From contig JABXIS010000022.1 of NCBI GenBank assembly GCA_013372975.1, forward strand, positions 1-63,161: DNA of 63,161 nucleotides. The letters run 5' to 3'. The position numbers and the translations under genes were made by a program. Under the pieces are notes generated by a model. That model had not been told where the DNA came from, made no database searches, and worked only from the letters and a program-made list of their open reading frames with translations. Positions 24,978 to 32,628 of this stretch are shown piece by piece (the stretch's first letter is position 1; each line of letters begins with the position of its first letter). Origin of the DNA: Alphaproteobacteria bacterium (lineage in GTDB: Bacteria; Pseudomonadota; Alphaproteobacteria; Sphingomonadales; Kordiimonadaceae).

Positions 24978-25694
24978 ATGCTTTGGAAGCCCGCCAAACC
25001 CCTTTTGGTATCAGGCCTCGCGACTTTGATGATCGCGACGATGCCGTCTGTCAGCGCACAGGACAACGCGCTCGCCAGTTGGGGCGAAAAGGTTTATGAC
25101 GCCTTCACATCTAAACAACGCTACCCCCGCCGGGCGCTCGACGCCAAATTGGAAGGTGTGGTGAAAGTGGAAGTTACGGTCGCCCAGAACGGCGATATCG
25201 TTGGCTTCAGGATCAACCAGTCCTCCGGCCACAATGTTCTTGATGGCTCTGTTCTTGAAATACTGAACAGAATCAACCCTCTGCCGCCACTGCCCGAGGG
25301 GCTGACCGATTTCAACTTCAAGATCCCGCTTCGGTTCAATATGGACGAACAGGCTACGAAGCTTGGTGCCGATGTGCAGATGGCTGAAGCGGTGAACGCC
25401 AAGCCTGACTGGAAGGGTTGGCAGAAATCCGTTTCTCGTGTCCTGGCTAAGAACCAGGGCTACCCAACTCAGTTGATCGAGGAGGGCATTGAGGGAACCG
25501 TACGCATGAAAGTACAGGTAGGCGGCGATGGCACCATCCTCGCGCAGCAGATTGTGGAAAGCTCTGGCAACCCAATTCTCGATGACGAGGCAGTTGACCT
25601 GATGCGTAGAATCAGCTTCCCCGCTCTTCCAGAACAACGCGACAGCGTATCCCTGACTATTCCGCTTAGCTACAAGCTAAACTCTAAAAGCTAA
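24978..25694 (+). CDS. Periplasmic protein with two TonB C-terminal domains
   Basis: 238 residues, start chosen by AAGGAG 8 bases upstream. An N-terminal signal (LLVSGLATLMIATMPSVSAQ) is followed by two TonB_C-like domains. The first (about 40-115) has RYPRRALDAKLEGVVKVEV, QNGDIVGFRINQSSGHNVLDGSV. The second (about 155-235) has GYPTQLIEEGIEGTVRMKV, GDGTILAQQIVESSGNPILDD. There is no Pro-rich spacer, so it may be a secreted or loosely anchored TonB-like coupling protein and not a classical TonB. It lies between two paralogous receptors. Confidence 0.85.
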   Translation: MLWKPAKPLLVSGLATLMIATMPSVSAQDNALASWGEKVYDAFTSKQRYPRRALDAKLEGVVKVEVTVAQNGDIVGFRINQSSGHNVLDGSVLEILNRINPLPPLPEGLTDFNFKIPLRFNMDEQATKLGADVQMAEAVNAKPDWKGWQKSVSRVLAKNQGYPTQLIEEGIEGTVRMKVQVGGDGTILAQQIVESSGNPILDDEAVDLMRRISFPALPEQRDSVSLTIPLSYKLNSKS

Positions 25695-25729
25695 GCGCCC
25701 GACCGTCACGACCTGAGGCAACAACAAAC

Positions 25730-25757
25730 AGCCCGGCATAAAAGCCGGGCTTTTCTT
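25730..25757 (+). terminator. Rho-independent terminator of the TonB-like gene
   Basis: AGCCCGGC and GCCGGGCT pair perfectly (8 bp) around ATAAAA, followed by TTTCTTTAT. It is 36 bases after the stop. Confidence 0.85.
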
Positions 25758-25876
25758 TATTCTGCCGCTTGTCGCGCCCATTATGCCGCTTACCCCGGCT
25801 TGTATTCCCCTAAGCTCAATCGCACCCTAGTCAAGCTCCGAACACCGCCAAAATTGGCTACCATTCGGAGCAGACA

Positions 25877-27928
25877 ATGAAAAAAATATTGATGACAGCC
25901 CTTTTATCAACCACCGCATTTGCCCCAGCGATTCATGCAGCGGAAAACAACCTCATGATGGCTACAGCCACCAACACGGTGCAGGAGACACAATCCTATG
26001 AGGCCGTTTTCTTCGCCCCCTACACCCCTCAGACTGCGCTGGACATGATCAACCGCCTGCCCGGCTTTCTTCTGGATAGCGGCACAGAAGCACGCGGTTT
26101 TGGTGCAACCGCTGGCAATGTGCTGGTGGACGGCGCCCGCCCCGCAAATAAAGCTGGTGGTATCGAAGAGGTGCTCACCCGCATTCCTGCAGCACAGGTT
26201 GCGCGCATTGAAGTACGCATTGGTGCCAACAGCGCAGGTGAAACCGCCGGACAAACCATGGTTGCCAACATTATCCGCAAAAAAGACACGTCCACGGGCA
26301 CTTGGACAGCGGCCCTGCATTCCATGGACGGTGGTATTGTCCGCCCTTCGTTTGACGCCAACTTCAGCACCAAACTGGGCGCTTGGGAAGCCACTGTGAA
26401 GCTGGACACCTCTTACGAACGTTATGACCGTGAAGCAGTCATCACTTCATCTGATGCCCAGGGCCAAACAACCGGCACCGCGGCCGAGGTATTCCGCAAT
26501 GGCCCGAAAGATATCAGCCTTTCGTTCGATGCATCCCGCCCGGCTTTCGGTGGCAAGCTGCAGTTGAACGGCATGATCTCCCGCGAGGACTGGATCTGGG
26601 ATAACGACCGTCTGTCCCATGACCTGACAGATGATCGCCTCACCACCGCTACCATTGATGGCGGCTGGCAGAACTATAGCGGTGAGTTTGGCGCAGATTG
26701 GTCACGCAAGCTAGATAGTGGCTGGAACCTGCGTCTGCTTGGGCTGTTTTCCATGAATGACGAGCGTTCGGAGGACAATACAACAAGTGGCATCACAGAT
26801 GGTGCGCTTGACGAAACAGGCCTGTTTGTGAGCGACTGGACCTTCACTGAAACAATTGTGCGTACGACGATGGGCAAGGCCAAGGGCAAACTGAAGCCGG
26901 AATTTGGCATTGAGGGCGCGCTCAATACCATGAAGAACCGTTTTCATATGCTGATCACCGATGGTGATGGCCTCGCAACTTTCGCACCTGATGATAGCCG
27001 CGCCGACGTAAGGGAATATCGGGCTGAAGCTTTTGGCAATGTGATCTATGACGCAGGCAAGAGACTGACCCTCAATGCCGGCCTGCGAGCAGAAGTTTCG
27101 CGCATTTCATCGGGCCCCGATACGGCCCGGTCCTTCACCTATCTCAAACCTTCTGCTGGCATCAACTATAAGGTCTCTGAAAAACTGCAGCTTGGCATCT
27201 CGTTCCGCCGATCAGTTGGCCAGCTCAGCTTCGCCGATTTTGCAGCCAGTAATGACGCGCTTGACGGTCGGGTTTTCGAAGGCAATGCCAACCTTCGCCC
27301 TGACCGCACGGACCGGCTTGAAGCGACGCTGGACTACCGCCTGAATGCCCGCAGCGCCCTGTCCGTAGAGCTGTTCCACGACTGGAAAAAAGACGTGCTT
27401 GAGCAGGTGGTGCTGGACGGTGGCGGCACCGGCATCGCCAATACAGGTAGCGCGCGCCAATGGGGCGCGACAGCCAAGGCAACCGTCGGCCTTGATGGTT
27501 TCATCAAAGGCGGCCTTCTGGACCTGCGCCTCTATTTGAAAGACAGCACGTACACCGACCCGGTAACAAACCTTGCGCGCAACCTTTCGGACGAATTCCC
27601 GCTGGTATGGAGCGCAAGCTTCCGCCAGGACATCTCAGGCACCAAATGGTCATATGGCGCCACCTATAATTCCAAGGAAGAAAGGGACCTTTATTACCCA
27701 GCTGACCGGTCGCACTATACCTGCGGCGAACGTGTTTCAGCCTTTGTGGAAACCAGCCAGTTCTTTGGCGTGAAAACCCGCCTGTCGGTGAACAATATCT
27801 TCGGTGATGATCTCTTGCGCGAACGCGACTATTTCACAGGCGACCGCACAGGGGCATTTTCAAGTTCCGAGGTGAAAGATTATCGCCGGAACGCCACATT
27901 CAAACTGACAGTCTCTGGCAAATTCTGA
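25877..27928 (+). CDS. TonB-dependent receptor, plug-barrel type (second of pair)
   Basis: 683 residues with a signal peptide (ALLSTTAFAPAIHAAE). The plug repeats the first receptor almost motif for motif: ALDMINRLPGFLLDSG, GFGATAGNVLVDGARP, LTRIPAAQVARIEV, AGQTMVANIIRKKD. The barrel includes EFGADWSRKLDSGWNLRLLG and NANLRPDRTDRLEATLDY, ending KLTVSGKF. It most likely arose by duplication of the 22526 gene, with the TonB-like gene kept between. It is transcribed alone, between two terminators. Ligand unknown. Confidence 0.93.
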   Translation: MKKILMTALLSTTAFAPAIHAAENNLMMATATNTVQETQSYEAVFFAPYTPQTALDMINRLPGFLLDSGTEARGFGATAGNVLVDGARPANKAGGIEEVLTRIPAAQVARIEVRIGANSAGETAGQTMVANIIRKKDTSTGTWTAALHSMDGGIVRPSFDANFSTKLGAWEATVKLDTSYERYDREAVITSSDAQGQTTGTAAEVFRNGPKDISLSFDASRPAFGGKLQLNGMISREDWIWDNDRLSHDLTDDRLTTATIDGGWQNYSGEFGADWSRKLDSGWNLRLLGLFSMNDERSEDNTTSGITDGALDETGLFVSDWTFTETIVRTTMGKAKGKLKPEFGIEGALNTMKNRFHMLITDGDGLATFAPDDSRADVREYRAEAFGNVIYDAGKRLTLNAGLRAEVSRISSGPDTARSFTYLKPSAGINYKVSEKLQLGISFRRSVGQLSFADFAASNDALDGRVFEGNANLRPDRTDRLEATLDYRLNARSALSVELFHDWKKDVLEQVVLDGGGTGIANTGSARQWGATAKATVGLDGFIKGGLLDLRLYLKDSTYTDPVTNLARNLSDEFPLVWSASFRQDISGTKWSYGATYNSKEERDLYYPADRSHYTCGERVSAFVETSQFFGVKTRLSVNNIFGDDLLRERDYFTGDRTGAFSSSEVKDYRRNATFKLTVSGKF

Positions 27929-27940
27929 TCCACCAGACTC

Positions 27941-27969
27941 AAAAAGCCCGGCTCATGGCCGGGCTTTTT
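27941..27969. terminator. Bidirectional terminator
   Basis: AAAAAGCCCGGC and GCCGGGCTTTTT pair over 12 bases around TCATG. T-runs on both strands serve the receptor gene on plus and the convergent acyl-CoA dehydrogenase on minus. Confidence 0.9.
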
Positions 27970-27990
27970 CGTTTCTCATATCGTGGTCAC

Positions 27991-29094
27991 TCAGGCCGCT
28001 TTTGAAAGCTTCTGAAATTGCTTGAGGTGATAATCCGTATCGCCGAACCAGTGATCAATCATCACCAGCCGCTTGGCCACATGCGCCAGCTCCAGCTCCC
28101 ATGTCACGCCGATACCGCCGTGCATCTGCACTGCCTCTTCGGCCACCATGCGCCCGGTTTTGCCCATAAAGGCCTTGGCGGCACTCATATGTTTGTCGCG
28201 GTCTTCCGCATCCAGCTTGGAAGCCGCCAGAAGAACAATTGAGCGTGCCTGCTCGATCTCAAGGCAGACATCAACCATGCGGTGTTGCAGCACCTGAAAC
28301 TTGCCAATAGGCACGCCAAATTGTGTGCGCGTGCGCAAATATTCAAGCGTGGCATCGCGTGCATTCTCCATCGCGCCCAGGCTTTCGGCACACAGCGCCA
28401 GCACGGCCCGCGCGATCGCCCGACCGAGCGCCTCTTCGGCGGCGGCACCAGCCAACACCACATCATCAGCGCCTACGGCCACATCAGCGAAAGAAACCTC
28501 CGCCGCGCCAAATCCATCATGGGTTTTAAAGGCCCGCATAGATACGCCTTCGGCATCCGAGGCCACCAGCGCCAGCACAAGCTTGTCACCATCCTTTGCG
28601 GATACGATCAGGCTGTCTGCATCCCCACCGTTGAGGACCATGGTTTTGGCACCCGAGAGCTTGCCGCCCTCGATTTTAGCATCCACGCGCGCCGCGTTAT
28701 AGCGTGCGCCTGTTTCATAGTGCGCAAGTGCAAGCTTGTGCCCGCCCGCAATTACCTCATCAAGAAGTTCAGCACCGCGGCCTGCCACGCCTTCTTCTGC
28801 CAAAATGCCAGCTCCCAATACAGCGGTGGCCAGGAAAGGCTCCACAACGATACCCCTGCCCAGTTCTTCAGCCACCACCATGATATCAAGGCCACTGCCG
28901 CCAAGGCCGCCAACGCGTTCCGGCAAAACTGCCGCCACAAGGCCCAGTTCCGCCATTTGTGCCCAAACGGCTTCATCATGGCCCTTGTCAGCCTTCAGAA
29001 GCTTCAAGCGGCTATCAAAATCACATTGCTCGCGTACAAAGCGGGACACCATGTCCTTGAGCATGCGGTGGTCATCGGAAAGATTGAAATCCAT
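27991..29094 (-). CDS. Acyl-CoA dehydrogenase, short subunit
   Basis: 367 residues with GGGGAGGG just upstream. The fold is an acyl-CoA dehydrogenase: N-terminal helical domain (DDHRMLKDMVSRFVREQ), middle beta domain, C-terminal helices (RTQFGVPIGKFQVLQHRMVDVCLEIEQARS; MHGGIGVTWELELAH). It lacks the usual active-site Glu in recognisable form. The partner gene 15 bases upstream encodes the longer type. Such short/long pairs form heterotetramers in PimCD and ChsE1/E2-like systems acting on dicarboxyl-, steroid- or other unusual acyl-CoAs. Substrate here is unknown. Confidence 0.9.
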   Translation of the reverse strand: MDFNLSDDHRMLKDMVSRFVREQCDFDSRLKLLKADKGHDEAVWAQMAELGLVAAVLPERVGGLGGSGLDIMVVAEELGRGIVVEPFLATAVLGAGILAEEGVAGRGAELLDEVIAGGHKLALAHYETGARYNAARVDAKIEGGKLSGAKTMVLNGGDADSLIVSAKDGDKLVLALVASDAEGVSMRAFKTHDGFGAAEVSFADVAVGADDVVLAGAAAEEALGRAIARAVLALCAESLGAMENARDATLEYLRTRTQFGVPIGKFQVLQHRMVDVCLEIEQARSIVLLAASKLDAEDRDKHMSAAKAFMGKTGRMVAEEAVQMHGGIGVTWELELAHVAKRLVMIDHWFGDTDYHLKQFQKLSKAA

Positions 29095-29109
29095 GTCTAT
29101 GCCCTCCCC

Positions 29110-30309
29110 TTAAAGCCCAAGGATCATTTTTGAGATGATGTTGCGCTGAATTTCATTTGAACCGCCATAGATGGAATATTTCCGGCGATTGAAATATTGG
29201 CCTGCAAACAAGTGCGCGCCATCCGGCCCGATCGGTTCTTCGTTCGATCCCATCTGGTCCAGCTCCGGCATAAATGGCAGCGCCATCGGGCCCACGGCCC
29301 GGCGCATCAAATCACTGAGCTCCTGCCGGATCACCGATCCCTTGATCTTGAGCATCGAACTTTCCGCGCCCGGTGCGCCGCCAGCCTGCGCCGCCGCAAG
29401 CACGCGCAGGTTGGTAAGCTCCATGGCCATCAGGTCAATTTCCACATTGGCCATGCGCTCGGCGAAATGCGCGTCATCAATCAGTTTGCCGCCTTCGCCG
29501 TCGTCGGTCTCGGACGCCAACTTCTTCAATTTCTTCAGCGTTTCCTTGGCCGATGCCACACCCGCAATGCCCACACGCTCGTGCTGCAGCAGATATTTGG
29601 CATAGGTCCAGCCCATGTTTTCCTGCCCCACCAGGTTTTCGGCAGGTACTTTCACGTTATCGAAGAAAACCTCATTCACCTCATGGCCGCCTTCAATCGT
29701 GATGATCGGGCGCATCTCCACGCCCGGTGTATCAAGGTCAATGAGCAGGAAGCTGATGCCGGTTTGCGGCTTGCCTTCTGATGACGTGCGCACCAGACAG
29801 AAAATCCAGTCTGCATACTGGCCAAGGGTGGTCCATGTTTTCTGGCCATTGACGATATAATGATCGCCCTCGCGCACGGCTTTGGTTTTCAGGCTGGCAA
29901 GGTCAGATCCTGATCCCGGCTCTGAATAGCCCTGACACCACCAATCGGTACCATCAAGGATACGCGGCAGATAATGCGCCTTCTGTTCATCCGACCCAAA
30001 GGCGATCAGCACGGGGCCAAGCATCGAGAGGCCAAATGGCGGTAACTCAGGCGCGCCCGCGCGCACACATTCTTCCTCGAAAATATGTTTCTGGAACGGC
30101 GTAAAACCAGATCCACCATGCTCTTTCGGCCAGGCGTGTGCCACCCACTGCTTTTCCTGCAGTGTGCGCTGCCAGTTCAGATAGTCCTCTTTCTCAAGCG
30201 CCAGCCCGGCCTTGGTGCGTGCCGACACATGGGCCGGCAGCCGCTCTTCAAGGAAGGCCCGCACCTCGGCACGGAAAGCCAGATCTTCTTCACTATATTC
30301 AAGACGCAT
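29110..30309 (-). CDS. Acyl-CoA dehydrogenase, long subunit
   Basis: 399 residues from MRLEYSEEDLAFRAEVRAFL, chosen because AAGGGG lies 6-7 bases upstream; a longer start lacks a ribosome site. FAD-dependent desaturase signatures are clear: WWCQGYSEPGSGSDLASLKT, YIVNGQKTWTTLGQYADW, and a C-terminal IYGGSNEIQRNIISKMIL. It is first in a two-gene operon with the short subunit. The pair oxidises an acyl-CoA to the enoyl-CoA. No other beta-oxidation gene is nearby. Confidence 0.93.
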   Translation of the reverse strand: MRLEYSEEDLAFRAEVRAFLEERLPAHVSARTKAGLALEKEDYLNWQRTLQEKQWVAHAWPKEHGGSGFTPFQKHIFEEECVRAGAPELPPFGLSMLGPVLIAFGSDEQKAHYLPRILDGTDWWCQGYSEPGSGSDLASLKTKAVREGDHYIVNGQKTWTTLGQYADWIFCLVRTSSEGKPQTGISFLLIDLDTPGVEMRPIITIEGGHEVNEVFFDNVKVPAENLVGQENMGWTYAKYLLQHERVGIAGVASAKETLKKLKKLASETDDGEGGKLIDDAHFAERMANVEIDLMAMELTNLRVLAAAQAGGAPGAESSMLKIKGSVIRQELSDLMRRAVGPMALPFMPELDQMGSNEEPIGPDGAHLFAGQYFNRRKYSIYGGSNEIQRNIISKMILGL

Positions 30310-30427
30310 ACCCCGCCCCTTCTCGCTTATTTCCATTTTCAGGATTTGAGAGTAGAGCAGACAGCTTCGCCTTCAAGGAGAGATTGCGCAATATGTCCAA
30401 GAATCTCAAGAATTCAGAGAGGCGTGG

Positions 30428-30835
30428 TTATTTGCCATAAAGCTTCATCAGCCGCGCCGACAGATCAAGCGCCGTGAAAGGCTTCAGAAAATAGCCCTTG
30501 CCCCCCAGCTCTTTCGCCCGCTGGATATCTCTGGTTTGCTGGCTTTCGGACACGAACATCACTGGCGTGCGGGATTTATGCAGATCATATCTGATAAGGC
30601 GTGGGTTCCTGAGCACTTCCACAAATTCAAAACCGCTCATGCCATGAAGCCGAACATCGCTGATGATGAGATCATATCTGTTTCGGTCAAGGGCCTTCAA
30701 GGCATCTGATCCATCTGCAACTTCATCGATCTGGTCAAATCCCGCGATCTCCAGACCTTCAAAAATTGTATCACGAACACCAATATCGGCGTCCGCAACA
30801 AGTGCCCGTTTGCCTGACCGGTCTTTCACTGTCAT
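30428..30835 (-). CDS. Stand-alone response-regulator receiver protein
   Basis: 135 residues: one REC domain. An acidic pair (DADIGVRD), the phospho-acceptor Asp in LIISDVRLHGMSGFEF near residue 58 and Lys in YFLKPFTALDL are present. There is no output domain. GGGGG precedes the ATG by 8 bases. No kinase gene adjoins, though a kinase-C-terminal remnant lies 2 kb away at 32411-32539. It resembles CheY-like adaptor proteins rather than a transcription factor. Confidence 0.9.
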   Translation of the reverse strand: MTVKDRSGKRALVADADIGVRDTIFEGLEIAGFDQIDEVADGSDALKALDRNRYDLIISDVRLHGMSGFEFVEVLRNPRLIRYDLHKSRTPVMFVSESQQTRDIQRAKELGGKGYFLKPFTALDLSARLMKLYGK

Positions 30836-31091
30836 GAATGTGCCCCCATCTGACGGCCAAAAGCCTGCACCGCCCGACTTGTATGTTTTATCATTCTTAA
30901 TGATTCAAATTAATCGCCTGTAGGCAATTTTCAACAGTTATTCAAATAATAAACCAATTGTGATGCGCCGCCTTTTAAGACGGTGGCGTTAATAATTTCT
31001 CAATAGACAAAGCCTATATAAAATCTTACCAGTCTGGTACGAATTTGATCGGGGGTCGGGTTTCGACCAGACCATAGAAGATGGACCCTAT

Positions 31092-31976
31092 ATGACTATT
31101 TCACGCATGTGGCCTGTTCTGGCCATCTCGTTTTCCACCCTGATGAGCCCCACTGCATTTGCCGAAGAAAGCCTTTTTGGCAGCGGCAAGATTTTGGCCA
31201 CGCCCGGCGTGATCCAGGTTGAAGGTGCAGGCGGAAGCGGCCTCAGCGCATGGGCAATGATCTCCGGCTATGGCACAAATCGGCAAATTGGCGGCAGTGC
31301 TCACCATACATTTGTCACCACCAATGATTTCACCCTTAACGCCACCGGCGTAACCATGGGGTTCTACGACCGGGTGGAACTAAGTTTTACCCGCCAATGG
31401 TTCGACACCGGCAGCGCGGGCGGACGCCTTGGCCTGGGTGACGGTTTCAATTTCAACCAGGATATCGTGGGTGCAAAAGTGCGCCTGTTTGGCGACGCTG
31501 TGTATGACCAGGACACATGGATGCCGCAGGTCAGCGTGGGCGCCCAATATAAAAAAGCGGACAAAGGCGCGATCGTGCGTGCAGTTGGCGCCCAGGAGGA
31601 TGACGATTTCGATTTCTATCTGGCTGCCAGCAAAATCCTGCTGGACAAAAGCCTTGTTCTTTCGGGCACCGCACGCCTGACCCGCGCCAACCAGTTTGGC
31701 CTTTTGGGCTTTGGCGGCCCCAATGGCGATAACAGATCGCTCCAGTTTGAAGGCAATGTGTCCTACCTGATCGACAACAGCCTTGTGGCAGGGTTGGATT
31801 ACCGCACAAAACCTGACAATCTGGCGTTCGCAGAAGAAGATGATGCCTATGCCCTTTTCCTGGCTTGGCTGCCATCCAAACATGTGAGCGTAACCGCCGC
31901 CTATACCGATCTTGGCAAAATTGCCCTTCAGGGCCGCCAACAGGGCCTTTATCTGTCGCTGCAAGTAGGATTTTAA
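31092..31976 (+). CDS. DUF3034 outer-membrane-like protein
   Basis: 294 residues with a signal peptide (SRMWPVLAISFSTLMSPTAFAEE). The mature part shows alternating beta strands ending in YLSLQVGF, as in DUF3034. Landmarks include LFGSGKILATPGVIQVEGAGGSGL, MGFYDRVELSFTRQWFD, and a strand rich in acidic residues (QEDDDFDFYL). The family is likely a small beta-barrel of unknown function. It is translationally adjacent to an exported truncated hemoglobin (2-base gap). The AT-rich upstream contains TATATAAAAT near 31015 as a likely -10. Confidence 0.9.
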   Translation: MTISRMWPVLAISFSTLMSPTAFAEESLFGSGKILATPGVIQVEGAGGSGLSAWAMISGYGTNRQIGGSAHHTFVTTNDFTLNATGVTMGFYDRVELSFTRQWFDTGSAGGRLGLGDGFNFNQDIVGAKVRLFGDAVYDQDTWMPQVSVGAQYKKADKGAIVRAVGAQEDDDFDFYLAASKILLDKSLVLSGTARLTRANQFGLLGFGGPNGDNRSLQFEGNVSYLIDNSLVAGLDYRTKPDNLAFAEEDDAYALFLAWLPSKHVSVTAAYTDLGKIALQGRQQGLYLSLQVGF

Positions 31977-31978
31977 TC

Positions 31979-32395
31979 ATGAGAACAATCAAGACACTCG
32001 CTTTGGGCCTGATGGTTGCCCTCACGCAGCCCGCCATCGCCGACAGCCTGTTTGAAGAACTTGGCGGACTGGACAGCATCACCCGCTTCACCAACCGCCT
32101 CGTGGATCTTACCTTTGAAGACCCGCGCACAGCTCACCAGTTCAAACAAACCAAGAAAGACCGTTTGGCCAAACTGCTGGTGGATCAGATTTGCGAACTT
32201 TCAGGCGGCCCCTGCAAATACAAGGGCGTGAACATGAGGAAATCCCATGTGAAGCTTGATATCACGGAAGCAGAGTTTAACGCGCTTGTAGAACAGCTTC
32301 AGCAGGCTATGGACGAAGAAGGCGTGCCCTTCCACAGCCAGAACAAGCTTCTGGCGATCCTTGCGCCCATGAAACGGGATATCGTGGAACGCTAG
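31979..32395 (+). CDS. Exported truncated hemoglobin (group I type)
   Basis: 138 residues with a signal peptide (LALGLMVALTQPAIA). The globin part starts LFEELGGLDSITRFTNRLVD. The helix 'LAKLLVDQICELSGGPCKYKGVNMRKSH' carries the proximal His (K-S-H) that binds haem. It follows DUF3034 by 2 bases, so the two are co-transcribed. Periplasmic truncated hemoglobins are uncommon; roles in NO or O2 chemistry at the envelope are inferred from the family. Confidence 0.9.
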   Translation: MRTIKTLALGLMVALTQPAIADSLFEELGGLDSITRFTNRLVDLTFEDPRTAHQFKQTKKDRLAKLLVDQICELSGGPCKYKGVNMRKSHVKLDITEAEFNALVEQLQQAMDEEGVPFHSQNKLLAILAPMKRDIVER

Positions 32396-32410
32396 GCTTC
32401 GAAAACCGAC

Positions 32411-32539
32411 CTAAATCACATAATGCACCGCAGCCTGCTGCGGTGCATTTTCGTTCAGCAGGTGGGGCAGATCAATACTGACAGTGGTGCCATTGTCTTT
32501 GCTTGAATGCACTGTAAGCCTGACCCCCACGTGCTCTTT
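32411..32539 (-). pseudogene. C-terminal remnant of a histidine kinase
   Basis: An open frame of 42 codons with no start reads HVGVRLTVHSS...NGTTVSIDLPHLL near its beginning, which is the last strand pair of a HATPase_c domain (G-x-x-L-x-V-x-S-x-x-x-x-G-T-x-V-x-I-x-L-P). A TAA stop lies directly upstream in frame, so the rest of the kinase is gone. It sits between the globin and the molybdenum-hydroxylase genes. It points to a deletion or rearrangement here. The plus-strand globin terminator hairpin lies inside it. Confidence 0.55.
32422..32453 (+). terminator. Rho-independent terminator of the DUF3034-globin operon
   Basis: A perfect 12-bp stem (AATGCACCGCAG / CTGCGGTGCATT) around CCTG is followed by TTCGTT. 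It lies 27 bases after the globin stop. Bases 32456-32628 contain the upstream part of the kinase remnant and nothing else recognised. Confidence 0.85.
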
Positions 32540-32628
32540 TTACCGGAAAAATGTAAACGAGGTATTGACGACAGTAGTTAACAAACATGCAATAGTTGCA
32601 GCCGCCATATGCTCGCAATATCAAACCG

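Noticed and set aside
28282-29133. 283-codon plus-strand frame
   Set aside because: Antisense to the short acyl-CoA dehydrogenase; no motif support.
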